In this document: in pieces, positions 41,601-53,916 of the stretch
Layout: each line of letters opens with the position of its first letter
Numbering within the stretch: position 1 is the first letter of the stretch
NCBI GenBank assembly: GCA_947561395.2
Contig: OX387190.1
Span: 30,560,858-30,624,857 of the forward strand
Source of the DNA: Buxus sempervirens
Lineage: Eukaryota > Streptophyta > Magnoliopsida > Buxales > Buxaceae
DNA: 64,000 nt
Reading direction: 5' to 3'
Made by a program: the position numbers and the translations under genes
The notes under the pieces: generated by a model
Database searches by the model: none
The model's input: only the letters and a program-made list of their open reading frames with translations
Told to the model about the DNA's origin: nothing

Positions 41601-44600
41601 GAGCATGCACATGCATGTGTGGGCATGTATTTGACTCCCAATTAAGTTTGTTGGCAGATTCAGGTCTCCAGAATGCTCGTTTCATTATACAGGATAGAGG
41701 GCAGCCTCTAGAAAGGCACGATCAGAATTATCACTGTATAGTTTCTTGTATCAGAATCACGCACTTTTCTTAGTTTCTTATCTATATTCCATATTTTCAG
41801 TTTTGTGCCTTTCTCTTGGTATGGCACATAAAAAAAGGCTAATATTGCCTACTCAATCCTCTCAACCAGTTAATGCCACCTCATTCAATTTTAGAAGTCT
41901 TACCTTCTTAATTCTATTTCAAATAATGATCTGGTATTTCATTGCCACATTCAAATTATTTTCCATTGAATAGCCTGGTTAAACTAAGTTACTTGAAAAT
42001 ATGCTATCTCATAATATTTTGAGTTCTTAGGACATAGGAATATTGTTTTTGTTTATCATAGGTTAAAACAATATTCCTTGATGGTCTTCCTGCTACATGG
42101 GATGAGGACCGTGTCAAGGAGCATCTCAAAAAATTTGGGAAGATTGAAAAGGTTGAACTTGCTCGGAACATGCCTGCTGCTAAAAGAACAGATTTTGGTT
42201 TTATAACATTTGAAACACATGATGCTGCTGTTGCTTGTGCTGAAAGTATCAACAACACTGAGCTTGGTGATGGCGATAGAAAGGTATGTTGTTTCTTGTT
42301 CTTCCCTTCCAATTATGGTGCATGAAAATTTTTGGGGGTCCTCTGAGAGTTGCAAGTTAAAATAATTCAATAGAAAATATTCAAAGCTTTCTATGGAACA
42401 TTTTAACCCTTTATAGTCTGATAATATATGTAAACCATTGTATATGATGTGATTTAACGCCAACCTAAATTATAGCGAAATTTTTAGATTTATCCTACAT
42501 GCAAACCCGCAAAAGATTAAATTGGAACTTCAAATGCAAATCCTTGGGCAAACTCCATATTATAAAGTATGCATGTTCAATAAATATGTTTGATAAATTG
42601 CTTGTAGGGATGAATGTGGTGTAAATTCAGTGATAGAGATTCTGTGTCCGCATAAATTATCATACAACACGCTTGTTCTGTTTTCTCCCACTATGATTGA
42701 GGTGGCTTAGATGCTTATGAAGGTATTGTGAAATTGAACTGTGTTTACATGTCCATATTGGCAAAATGAGGTGTTCAAAGTAGGAATTTGACAAAATTAA
42801 AGAACTTGCTGACGATTTAGGTTGCAAGTTTCTTGGAGTATGGCTCATATTTTATCTGACTTTCAAGACAGTATGTATGTAACTTTTCCTAGTATACTGG
42901 GGCTAGGTTTTAACTGTGACTAGAGATATAAGCTATAACCATACAAAGTCCGAGTTCCTTGGTCAAACCTTCTTTCTAACTAGATAAACTTTCCTCCACC
43001 ATATTTCTATCTCACTCCGTGTAGGAAGCCTTTTACTGTTGTTGCTTGATAAGATTCTAAATTTTATCTAATCATTATTTCTTGTAACTCTCTGCATTGC
43101 TATTTCATGATATAACAATAACAAAAAGCCTTATCCCAACTATTTGGGGTTGGCATGCTATTTTATGTTGGTTTTTTCTTAAAAATTATGCAACAAATTT
43201 TAAGATAAGAGAAGTACCAATATAAGGGAAATTTTAGTGCCCTTCGAAAAGGTAAGTTTTTCTAAATTTAATTTCAGGGAAATTGAAATGAATTTTGAGG
43301 AACTTTAAAATAATGTGGCATTGTAAACAAATTAAAAATCATTTTTTTTCCGTTATCCTTTAGCAGTTCTATGTTTTTCAGCTTGTTGACTTTCTTTCTA
43401 ATGGTAGCACATATATAGGATTTCAGCACTCTTCATAGGTGTGTTGAAATGGAAGAATCCTTTCCAAATAAATTTATCACTAGAATGTTATGGTTTTTGA
43501 GGTATTGAAAGAATTAAAGGCATAGGCCAATTAAGGATGTGCAGGTAGGTGAATTCAAATACTCCAATCAAAAGATTGAGGTCATAAATTTATTCATCAT
43601 CCTCAGTAAAGCATGTTCAACCATCTCAAGAAAATTAAAATGTATATTCTATATGAATTGTGCTTCAGAGTGGTCAAATAATTATTTCAGATTTAACTTG
43701 TCCCCTTTTTTTTTTCTGCTTAAATTCTTTCCCTCAGATTCATCAGCTATAAAGTGAAGATTAGTTATGCTATCTAAGTACGAAAGCATTCCTTCTTTGT
43801 CGACCTTTCTTTGTTGTCAGTACCATACATGTTCACTTTGATTAAAAAATTATTGCAATTCAAATATGGAACCGTACGGAAACTAAAATCAGGCAATTTT
43901 CCAAATTAATATTGCTAACACCAGCAGAATAATGCATAAATAATTTCCCCCAATTAAAAATTTTTAAGCTCTTCCGTATTTATAATAATTGCAAAATTTA
44001 GAAACCTGGTGAAAAAATAAAATCTATTCATTCTGCTGCTCTGTCTCCAAAACATTTAGTTGCTGTCAAATATAATGTGTTTAACCCCATGTTCTGGTGA
44101 AATTCAAGATTAGATACACATTGGAATGCAGCGACATGAAGTTTAATGAGAATGGGAGTGGAAAATTATGTATGTCAAAAAAATGGTTAATATAAACACC
44201 GAACTGTTTGGGAAATAGCCAAAACTTGATAGCAAAAGACCAGGAACAAGCAAACAGAGATACAAAGATTTTTTATTTCCACTAACACACAAAAAACTAT
44301 ATCCATTGTCGGACCACGAATATATAAATTATTTTTGGTTTGTTTCATCCAATTTCTTTTTGGTCTTCCCCTGCCAATTTTAGACTCTTTCATATGCAGC
44401 TTCTCATAATCACCTTCCTAGCTCTTGACTTTGTGTGCCCAATCCATCTCAACCTCGATTCTTTCATTTTAAATCCTAGTTAGGCAGCCCCTAGGTACTC
44501 TCAGACACGTTCAATCCTTATCTTCTTTTGTTTCTTCAACATCAATCTTATTGTATATGTTGCTTATTTGTTACCCAGTATTCTGCTCTATACCTCATGC

Positions 44601-46398
44601 AGCTGATAAATATCCTGTGAATTTGCCTTTTAGCCTGAGTGGACATGTTGTTACATTACACTTTGGAAGTCCATCAAGCCAGCTGGCTCTTCTCTAGCAA
44701 CCATTCATATGTGAATCCAAGACAATGGAAGCAGTTTCTTAATATAAACTACACTACAATAATTATAGCATCAAGGCTATCTAGTTTTTTCCTACGTTTA
44801 TAGAATTCCTTTTCAGGCCATAAATCTCTTTGTTGTTGTTAGGATTAAATATGGTTGCACAGTTTACTTATATCCTTACAATAATATAAATATGCTGTCT
44901 ACAGGTTAAGGTTAGAGCAAGGCTTTCACGGCCGCGCCAAAGAGGTAAACTAGTAAAACATACTCGAGGAGGTTATTTAGTTGGACATGGTGGCAAGGGT
45001 GGCAAGGTCCCCTGGGGTGCTAGTATGTCCCACATGGATTCTTGGAGGTCTTCTGGCCGTAGTGATCGAGGCACTCAAAGTCGTAATACCTACAGTGGTG
45101 GTTTCAAGCGGTCCCTTGGTCCTAGAGATAAACACCTAGCTATGGATGCCATCCCTGATAGGGTTGGGAGTAGACGGCAGTTTCCTTCTCTAGAAAAATC
45201 CTTTGATAGAGTGTCTCATGGTATGTAATACCTGATGTTGACACTGGAATGTTATTATTTTATTTGTAGTTTTCCCACTTAATTTTTGCTGTTTGAATTC
45301 CTTCTCCACAGTTCCATCTTATGGCAAGAACAGCTCAAGGAGGGATTATGCTCGACATGATGAATCTTTCTCAAGGTCATCTGAGTTTGCTAGAGCTCCT
45401 AATGAGCGGCGCTCCTCTTATAGAGATGCTTTCCCTTCTCGGGGATCAGGGTATGCAGAAAGTCCTCCACGGAGTAGCTATGGTACTGCTCGTAGACCAC
45501 CTCCTTTTTATGCAGAAGATAATTATGGCAGACACATGGAACGGCCCTCAAGTTATCGTGACAGTCATAGCCGTGAATACAGTTTTATATCTGGCTCAAA
45601 GCGCCCTCACTCTGCAATGGTTGGTGACCTTAATTCGGTTTTCTGCTGTTTTTACCCTGCTAATTGTTTGATTTCTTTACTGATTATCTGGTTCCTTGAA
45701 TTCTCATAGGAGGAATATCCTCGCTATACTGAATCTACCCTGAAGCATACAAGAGCCCGCTTTGACTATGAAGGAAGCAGTCATACTTTGCCATACAATG
45801 ACAGTGCTTATGAAAGCGAGTCTACAAGGTTTGACAGTTCAAGGTTGCTTGGACTTGGTAACATAGTAACTTATCTATCTCCCTTTTCTTGGTAGCTGAT
45901 TCGTTGCAGCTGTTATGCTAGGCTAGGGCGTGCTTCTCATCCTGGATTTGATGGAGGAAGTAGGAGTTCAGGGAGACATTCTCATGGACTGTATGACACC
46001 CATACTTCAAGCATGGGTTACAGCAGAGGTATGGTTCTGTGGCATATTTGTTATGGTTGATAATGGATGTTTCAAACTTGGCTTCACAAAGTCAATTCTT
46101 GCAGATGAGATTAGCAGAGGTGATACGGGAAGAGTATACTCCGACTATGGCAGAGATTACATGTCCAGGGATTACATGCCCAGTGGTGCCGATGTGTGTT
46201 AATTGTCATTGTTTCTTGAAACATATTCTTTTTTCTTTTTTTTTTTTCATTTTAAGATTCTGGCCTGACAGTTTACTTCATTCTTTTTTCTCTTTCTTGT
46301 TTATTCAGGGGGGTTCAGGTTCACACTCATCTCTCTACTCCAGTCGTCGTATGAATGATGAATACTTAAGTGGCAGAGGTTCGGGCTCGTATTACTGA
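38648..46398 (+). CDS. Three-RRM hnRNP Q-like RNA-binding protein with acidic N-terminus
   Basis: Eleven exons: 38648-38801, 39070-39596, 39675-39764, 39916-40155, 42062-42283, 44905-45220, 45312-45619, 45710-45828, 45922-46028, 46105-46193, 46309-46398, giving 753 residues. The basic start MPPRAVRRPSTVTPLKKRQV is followed by a long Glu/Asp-rich region (exon 2), then three RRMs. RRM1 starts FEVFVGGLDRDASEEDL with NKGFAFLRFA; RRM2 has TLFVGNICKTWT and NRGFAFLDFS; RRM3 has KTIFLDGLPATWDEDRV and TDFGFITFET. The C-terminus is rich in Arg, Gly, Ser and Tyr and ends GRGSGSYY. The plan fits the hnRNP Q/R group of nuclear mRNA-processing factors. The intron after exon 4 needs a GC donor (CAG/GCATGT). 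Exon 8 has two in-frame donors 12 bases apart (after 45828 or 45840). Confidence 0.92.
40820..41220. repeat. Purine-rich low-complexity tract in an intron
   Basis: Long GAGAGAGAG and GAAAGAAAGA runs fill the intron after exon 4 of the RRM gene. Long open frames on both strands here are products of composition, not genes. Confidence 0.8.
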
Positions 46399-48907
46399 AA
46401 TGAGTTTTCGTATGATTACTCCAAAATCACACCAAGATGTGCGTCCTACAGCACATCTCGGTCACTTCAGTGAGTCCTTCAAGTTTTAGAGTTAACACCT
46501 GGAGTTCTAGTTGGAGCTTTGATGAGGAGCCTGCTTATTGTCCAACATATGAACTTCACGGAACATGTGTAAGCTTATGATCATTTGAAGACCTACAAGC
46601 TTATTGCTCATTCAATTCATCTCCTGTGTACTTGTGGATTCAGTATTTGAGGACCTTGGCTCTAAGGATGAGATACTTAAGAGGATTAACTTGAGAATAA
46701 ATAACTAAGCAAGATGGCCATTTGCCTTTTTTTAACTTTGTTGTTTGCTAAGAGTAATCTCTCCAGCTGGTAATCCAATGGAACTTTGATGGTACTGATA
46801 TATTTGTTTGGTCCTATCTGGATTGATGGATAAAGTGAAGTTTATCATAGTCATGAACATTTTCAGGCTTCATCTCATTGAAGGGTTCTCTCTATGAATC
46901 TTTGGTATTAGGTTGCTTGGGATTCTTCTTATTATTGGTTTGCAGATCATGATCCCAATCCGGTGTCGAAAGGACATGTTCTATGGGAGATGTTCTATGG
47001 ATGATCATGGAAGGTATGCCTATTTTACCATCAGCATTTCTGCATTCCTGATGTGCATTGATTTGCTACTTTTGGAGCTGGAAGCGTATCTTATTAGAGT
47101 ACTTTCTAGTTACCTTTGTATGGGACTTTCGTCATTCAAGATTTCCAGAAATGAGGATCCACAGGCGCTGTTTGGTATGCTTATGAGTGATAGGCCAAAC
47201 GGATGTTCCTTGTCTAAAAGAACAGAGCATGTGGAAGCTTGGAATGACTGGCAGGGTTTGCCTCTTTTTTTTTTTTTTCTTTCCTTAGAGGGTGTTTGAT
47301 AGCGTTTTTAGAAGAAAAAAAGTTTTTGAAGGCATAAAAAAACTTTCTACATTAATTTTGTGATGTTGAAAACAACTGAAGAGAAAATCCGTTTCATTGA
47401 CAATTGGTTAAACTTAATTATGATTGTAAAAATCAGTAAAAATGCATTCAGTTAGTCTAATGATCATGATTTAATATAGTTTGTAATGAAAGTGTTAAAG
47501 TTAATGATGGTTAATGATAGTGGTGGTGGAGGTGAGGTATTGTTAAAGTTAGTTATGTGCTGATGGTGATGGTATTGGTGCCTTCAGAATTAATAGATCA
47601 AATAAGAAATTATGTTGAATATTACTCTTGAGAGAAAAGTATGTGAAAAAAAGGTTTGAAAGAAAGATTGGAAAACTTTATAGATTATATGTGGTTTAGC
47701 GTTATGCCCATTTTTAGGAAATAACATTAGAGTTATAATCTGTATCTCCAAATCCTAGTTATAACCCTTTTCATGGTATATTGGAGAAAATTATTAGCTG
47801 AAAAAGTTCTTGTGAAACATGTTATTTATAAAGACATTTGAAGAATTGCCTCTCTAAACATGGTTGGGGAGACTTTAGGCAAATCCAAATTTCAACTATT
47901 GAATCTTCTATATTTACCTTTTTTTTTCCTCCTAAGCCAACAAGAAAGTAGAAGCGCACTAGTTAAATCCCTCTTCACTTGCTTGATTTGCAATTGGGGT
48001 TACATGTAAGCCAGCCAAGTAAAACTGACTCGTTCAATTAGGGTTTACTGGGGCCTGTATGCGTTACGCGTGTAGAAAATGTGGGTCCACTTTGATAAAC
48101 AGCCCAAGGTAGTTACAATAGTGGGGGGTTGTTTTGTTTGGAGAGGGTAATGTTTGGAAAAAGAAAAAGGGGGCCAAACTTCAAAGATTTTCAACTCCCT
48201 TCTCTCTATTTATCCAAGTTTCTTTTCCCTTTGCTTTCCGTGATAAACGACGGGATTCTTTGCATAATTTCATTGTCTTTCGCGTCATAAGTTCCACAAG
48301 CTTGTTACGTATTATTGGTTTTTGCTTTGACATTGTTGTATTGTGCAATCGAAATCCTCCATCTTGCTCTCAATACGATAATCCTTCGCTTTCAAAACCT
48401 TCTCTCCATGGACAAAGAAGCACAACCTTTGATCCATTTCGACAGCTAATACCAAACCTTAACCCACCCTTATCGGGTTAATAACTGAGCGGGTTGGGTT
48501 GACTCTGTTGGAATATAGAATACCAAAAAAAAAGTTTTAAATATGGAATATATAAATTAGTAATATATTTATTAATAAAACATGTATTTTCATATAATAT
48601 TATATATAAAAATAACATTTTAAACATATTAAAATTATATTTTAATATATTAAGGTATCGTTTGGAGCGAGGCAACACAGGTCACCCATTTGACTTGCCC
48701 CATTGCCATTCCTACTCTTATACCTTCTAACCGAAGCATGAATCCCACTCTAACAGTAGAAACCAAAATTAGAAGACTTAGTCCTGGCATCCCTTCCCTA
48801 GTAGCATGTCGGATGCTCCACGTAGAAGCGTCCCATCCTTTTTAAATCATTATTCTTTTCTTCTTAATCCTGATATCGGTCTCTTTCTTGGTAGAGGTCA
48901 AAATTAA
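46399..48907. other. 3' region of the RRM gene and gene-free spacer
   Basis: The first part is probably 3' UTR, possibly with an intron before about 46947. The remainder is AT-rich. A frame at 48134-48481 is open but has no recognisable motif. Confidence 0.35.
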
Positions 48908-48986
48908 ACTCTAATTTGGCTTTCCTTGTCATTTTGAATCGTGATCAACGACTTAATTTTTTTCAACAATGTTTGGTATTGATTAT

Positions 48987-49165
48987 GGATTAACATCACC
49001 TGCTGGGCAGCCAACAGGAATCCATAAGGACAGGGTTACATCACCGGCAATGTAGCTTGTGTTAGGGCTACCGGTGATGTGGCCTTGTCCCATTGGCTGC
49101 TGGATGCCCAGCAGTGTTGGGCACCCAGCAGGTACTGCCGGGCATCCAGCAGGTGATGTGAATCC
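48987..49165. mobile_element. 179-base hAT-like MITE with 8-base duplication and empty site
   Basis: Inverted ends GGATTAACATCACCTGCTGG and CCAGCAGGTGATGTGAATCC enclose a foldback interior. The direct duplication TTGATTAT flanks it (48979-48986 and 49166-49173). The paralogous site near 58893 reads straight through (GTATTAATTATATACTTACA) with no element, giving the pre-insertion state. Confidence 0.88.
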
Positions 49166-49611
49166 TTGATTATACATTTGACCCCTCTCATTTATAGACA
49201 AAGATATCAATCAAACCATTTCTATAGTTTTGTCGATTACGACTTTATAGTGACAAATAAAGTAAACATAATTTCTTTGAGATTGTTGTCACAGTCATGG
49301 ATAGCCACCCCATTCAAGTTCAATTAATTAGCCTTTTACAATCTATTTCTTTCACGTAACTTCTGCCCACAAGTAGTTGGCCAAAAACACAATCTAAGGA
49401 GATGACATGGAACCCAGGTTCTATCAATTAGCATCTTACAATTAATATATTTCTTTTACGCGATTTTTTAGCTTGCAGTTGGCTTCTGTTTGCCTCGAGT
49501 GATGACAAAGCTCTCGCTCACCAACTACACTCAAATGTAACATCATAGAGGACCAAAACATTTCCAAAGACTGATTCAAATCTATAAGGGTGGGAACCGT
49601 AATCAATCTGT

Positions 49612-49745
49612 GGGGCTTACATGAGCTCGACCTTGTTAAATCATATTCTTTCTATTTAGTCCTTACTTCCCTTTCATGGGGGCTTACATGAGCTCGACCT
49701 TGTTAAATCATATTCTTTCTATTTAGTCCTTACTTCCCTTTCATG
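49612..49745 (+). repeat. Tandem duplication of a 67-base unit
   Basis: Two copies, essentially identical, starting at 49612 and 49679 (both begin GGGGCTTACATGAGCTCGAC). It is a recent local duplication inside copy A. Confidence 0.95.
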
Positions 49746-50713
49746 GAAGAGGTCAAACTTAAACTTTGGCTTTCCTGGTCATTTCGAATTGCTGGTAATC
49801 AAATAGTTCCTGATACTTTGACCTAAACAAGAATGGAAAAAGGGATTAAGTATTTTTGGAAATTATATATAGCTCACCCTCATCAGATTCCATCCTATAC
49901 CTAACCCACTCTACACATTGAAGTCAAGCAATTACTTTGACCCTGATTGAACATCTAGCTATTATATACAGCAAAATAGCTAGGTTAGATTCTGGACTTA
50001 TACTTTATTTTCCAAATGATGCTTTATAGAATTTTTTAAATCCGTTGACATTCCAAGCAATTACTTATGTTCCTTTTTGTCATTTTCCTATTTGTAATGC
50101 TATTTTTACATGTAATTTTTAATATATTTATTAATGAAATACATGTTTTTGTATAAAACATGCTTATATGCATTTTAACTTCTGTCCCTTTGGTTTATAG
50201 ACAAAGATATCAATCAAACCATTTGTATAGTTCAATTGTTTACGACTTTGTATATAAGTTAGCGTGTGAGTTGGCACGTGTATATTGCATGTGGGTGTAT
50301 ATGAGTTGTAATACTTAGTTTTATAGATAATTATAAGTTGTGTTCTGAACTACTAACTGGAACATATATATGGATCGAAGTCAATATTAATAAAAGAGAG
50401 GGGCTCTTTGGACAGCATATGTAAGTCTAAAATTTGCAGTAGTATAAATGTTCATTTATACTATTAATAAAGAAGGGGGGGATATTCCCCCTAGATTCTG
50501 ACCTCACTTTTTTTTTCTCCAAATATTGCCCTTCCCAACTAAAATAATCCAAAACTATAACCACCCACTACTCTTTTCACATTCAATTTAAACCGCTACT
50601 TATATGCTACGTGCCACCGCTAGTACTTAATTAAACTTACGTAATCGATGATGGTCTAGTAACACAAGGTGATGAATGAATAAGGGGAAAAGGATCATCT
50701 AATCGATCGGCTG

Positions 50714-50920
50714 TAGGGATGGCAATGGGGCGAGTTAAACGGATAACCCGCCTCGCCTTTAATGGTTATGGTTTGATAAGGATAAAATCGGGTTAGGGCG
50801 GGTTTAGGTTTTGTCAAATCCGCTCCGAACTCGACTTACATATATTAAAATACCTTCTTTTTATGTTTTAAAGATTACTTTCATATATATTCTATTTAAA
50901 AAATCACCTTTTGCAATCTT
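50714..50920. mobile_element. Truncated hAT-type element (copy A)
   Basis: It starts TAGGGATGGCAATGGGG, the same terminus as the complete element at 63024-63342, but the right terminus is gone; similarity stops in the AAAAAATCACCTTTT stretch. Confidence 0.7.
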
Positions 50921-51246
50921 AACTTTTAGTGAACCTTTATCAAAATAATTAATTTTTAATGACATTTTATTATTACAAATCAACTATTCTAAGAATGCCC
51001 TTACATCAGTCACCCAAATAGCTTGAACAAGTTATTCATTCAAGATACAAGTCATTTTATTGCATTGTATAAGCCAATTTATTGACTTGTACAAGTCTAA
51101 CATGACTTGTACAATTTATTGCTTGTACAAGTCGTGGGAGTGAGTCATACAAGGGCAGCTGGGGAAGAATTTGTTCCTAAGAGTGAAATATCATTGAAAA
51201 TTAATTATTTTAATAAAGGCTTACTAAAAGTTTAAACTCAAAACTT

Positions 51247-51297
51247 TACTGACTGAATCTTAATTATTTAAAAAAGTATCACTAAAAATTAATTTTC
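51247..51297 (-). repeat. Dispersed AGTGATA-TTCAGTCA repeat end
   Basis: Read on the minus strand: TTTTTAGTGATACTTTTTTA then AAGATTCAGTCAG. Related words occur at 41303-41350, 41370-41415, about 60495-60575 and 63945-63995, so this is a repeat family. Confidence 0.6.
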
Positions 51298-51716
51298 CCT
51301 TCTCATTTCCTACTTCTTCCTCTTCCTCTTCCCTCCTGTCTCTCTCCGGCTTCGCTTTGCCATCTTTCTCCCTCTTTCTCTTTGCCAGGATCAATAGGGA
51401 GAGAGCCGACTATTTTTTTGCTGGAATCTGAAGGGAGAGCCGTCACTTTATTTTTGCATCTAGGAGACCTCGTCGGAATAGAAGCTCGAGCATTCCATCA
51501 CGTTATTGCCGCTTAGACCCTGGCAGTCTCTTTCTATTTAGTTTTTTTCTTAATTTCAAGGCGGTCAATTTGTTTTGGAGTTGTTTTGGCATAAAATTAA
51601 TTACTGTTGGGGACTAGAGGAAATCGACTAGTGACACCTTTTAAATTACACCGGGCATCCTCTTTGATCCACAAGTACTGTATTTGTGGATCAAAGCAAG
51701 TACTGAACCACTCGTA

Positions 51717-51889
51717 AATAAGATGGTGTTTTAGAAAACCATCTTATTGATCCACAAGTATAGCCTCTTTGAAATCGACTAGTTCGACCAATAAGATGGT
51801 GGTTCAATAAAATTAACCACAAGAGAACACCACAAGTACTGCCACAAATACAAATCAATAAGATGGTATCTTGGAACACCATCTTATTG
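51717..51889. repeat. Cluster of AATAAGATGGT hairpins
   Basis: Two full hairpins, 51717-51748 and 51856-51889, each pair AATAAGATGGT with ACCATCTTATT. A third half-copy, CAATAAGATGGTGGTT, lies between them. Words CCACAAGTA and TGTGGATCAAAG are also reused around them. Confidence 0.8.
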
Positions 51890-52109
51890 ATCCAAAAACT
51901 CAAAAGAGGTAATTTGACAAGTTTTTACGAGCTGAGTTTCATCACGAACAGATACATATTGACTACCCTTGAAACCGATATTACTCAACCAATACAAATG
52001 CGATTATGCTTGGTTATCACTTGCTTTAGTTTAATTTCATGAATGTAGTAGTTGTTTACTTAATCTTGAAATCACATAAGTATACTTTGTTTTACTAAAG
52101 TTTTCTAAG

Positions 52110-52920
52110 GATGCTAGAGCTTGAAGAAAGTTCTGGAACAGAGGATTGCGATACCAAGCTCCTGGAGAAGGCTTATGTCATGGACATTGCAGAAGGGTAT
52201 GTAGATGTGCAAATTCCTTTGAATTCTGCTATTTCTCTGGATGATATTAGTCTTGCTGACCCCATTGAATTAGGTGTTTTCATAGATAGAAAAAACTATT
52301 GTTAATTTCTAGTCTCTTGCTCATTTTGCCTACGGTAGGGGCATCTAGGCATGAAAATTCCCTTTTATTCACGTTTCCATATTCTTCTAGAAAGCATGCA
52401 AAGGTCCAATTCCGTTTTATTCACGTTTCCATATTCTTCTAGAAAGCATGCAAAGGTCCTTCGTGTGAAGCTCTTTCCACATGTGAGTGTAGTTGATGTG
52501 GTGCAACAGATATTCCCCTCAGATTCACCACAATAGCTACACATGGCAATAAATTACTGTTGGGGCTTACTCCAAGAGTAGGATAAAACCTATGATTTTT
52601 TAGTATAATACCAAGAGCATAGATAAATTTATGAATATAACAATATGGTGTAGGTCTAAAGAACAAGAAAAAAAATGTAAAAGAAAAAACTACTAGATAT
52701 TGATATGGCATGGAGTTTCAATTAGTATAGAATCACACTGTAACTATTTGCCTTTAAGATTTTTTTTCTTTATTTTTTTAATCTTTAATACTCTTTTTTA
52801 ATTTCCAAAATATTATTGCTTAACAACCTCATACAGCTTGAACTAACAGAAGGTTTTGATGACAGTTATGCAATCAAGAAGAAGGACAAGATCGAGCTAG
52901 TTGATAAGGCTAACCGTTGA
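52110..52920 (+). pseudogene. Colinear coding-like fragments of an unrecognised gene
   Basis: Three stretches look like exons in order. 52111-52305 reads MLELEESSGTEDCDTKLLEK and goes on to VMDIAEGYVDVQIPLNS, after a TTCTAAG acceptor-like edge. About 52458-52535 reads LRVKLFPHVSVVDVVQQIFP and stops. 52837-52920 follows ATACAG and reads LELTEGFDDSYAIKKKDKIE, ending in a stop. Composition is protein-like, but joins do not give one clean frame, and a 52-base direct duplication (starting 52362 and 52414) interrupts the middle. I do not recognise the family; it may be the eroded 3' end of a gene. Confidence 0.4.
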
Positions 52921-53329
52921 TTGCAGAGATAACCCTCCTTTGATGCTTTCCTTGGGCGTTTATTTAAATGTTAACCACTTTCATTTTTCTTTTTTATTTA
53001 TTTTTTTGTCACTCAATTCATACTTTGAATCTATCTTTTGAACCATTCAATCCCTATGTACCACTTTCATAGATTTACATTTTGCTATGTCATGTTAATG
53101 AATGACCAATGGAGAGAGGAGAGAAAGAGAGAGAGAAGAGGGAGAGGGGTGACAGAGGGAGAAAGAGAGGTGAAGAAGAGAGAGCGACGGGAGAGAGGCG
53201 AGGGATAGAAAGAGAGACCGTTATGGTGGGGCCCTTGGGATGCAAGCTGGCAATGTAACTCTTAACCCAAGTTGTTAACGCAAGCAGTTATGGTGGGGGC
53301 CCTTTGGACATGCGTGATCCGTGGTGATT

Positions 53330-53550
53330 GAGGGGATGAAATCGTCTGCTGCTGAGTTGGTGCGGTAGACGATGCAGCACCATTGGATGCTGTTATGTGT
53401 AGCATCCAATGGCAGCTGCTTACTTCACCTTTTTCAATGCGAAGCGATGTTTCACATTGAAAAAACAGCAGCTGTTGGATGTTACACGTGACAGCATCCA
53501 ATCGGTTGCAGCATTGTCTGCACGCACCAATCCGGTGGCAGACGATTTCA
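53330..53550. repeat. Inverted repeat with GGATGCTGT arms
   Basis: ATTGGATGCTGTTATGTGTAGCATCCAATGGCAGCTGC style words recur as complements at 53467-53512 (CAGCAGCTGTTGGATG and GACAGCATCCAATCGG). This is a foldback element upstream of the ABCG gene. Confidence 0.6.
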
Positions 53551-53698
53551 GCCAGTGATTGAGGGAGCAAACGGGGAGGAGAGGAAATCTACTCACTTTG
53601 AGTTTGGATCCCTAATTTCAGCGGTAGGCTGTCCTCCGATTAACGAGGAATAATATTTTAATGCAGGCGTAGCAGTCCACGGCGAGCATTCATCCTCT

Positions 53699-53815
53699 GC
53701 AGCGCATGCTGCGTACACCCCCTCACATTCAGTGGGGGGCCCACCATACATTTGGGGGCCCCACACGATCATGTGAGGGGCTGTCTACAGCACGCGCTGT
53801 AGACGATGCCCATTT
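53699..53815 (+). repeat. ACACCCCCTCACATTCA element, copy 1 (upstream of ABCG)
   Basis: It has internal inverted arms CCCCTCACA and TGTGAGGGG plus a GGGGCCC centre, and ends GGGGCTGTCTACAGC. A related copy lies at 57155-57285 in the same orientation, so the pair brackets the ABCG gene. Confidence 0.75.
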
Positions 53816-53916
53816 CGCACCTTATAAATACTCTGCTACTCTCGTTTCAAACCCTTGCAATTTCATCAACGACTTTCCTTCCCATCTATTCTCTCCGACA
53901 GTGGACTGCATTTGCC

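Larger units (their letters stand above)
48908..50920 (+). repeat. Copy A of a dispersed segmental duplication
   Basis: The stretches 48908-49320 and 49849-50920 align with 58821-59088 and 61072-63280 in the same order and orientation, about 10 kb away. Shared words include CTATTATATACAGCAAAATA and TTTATAGACAAAGATATCAA. Copy A carries a MITE that copy B lacks, and lacks a 1-kb insertion present in copy B. Confidence 0.85.
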
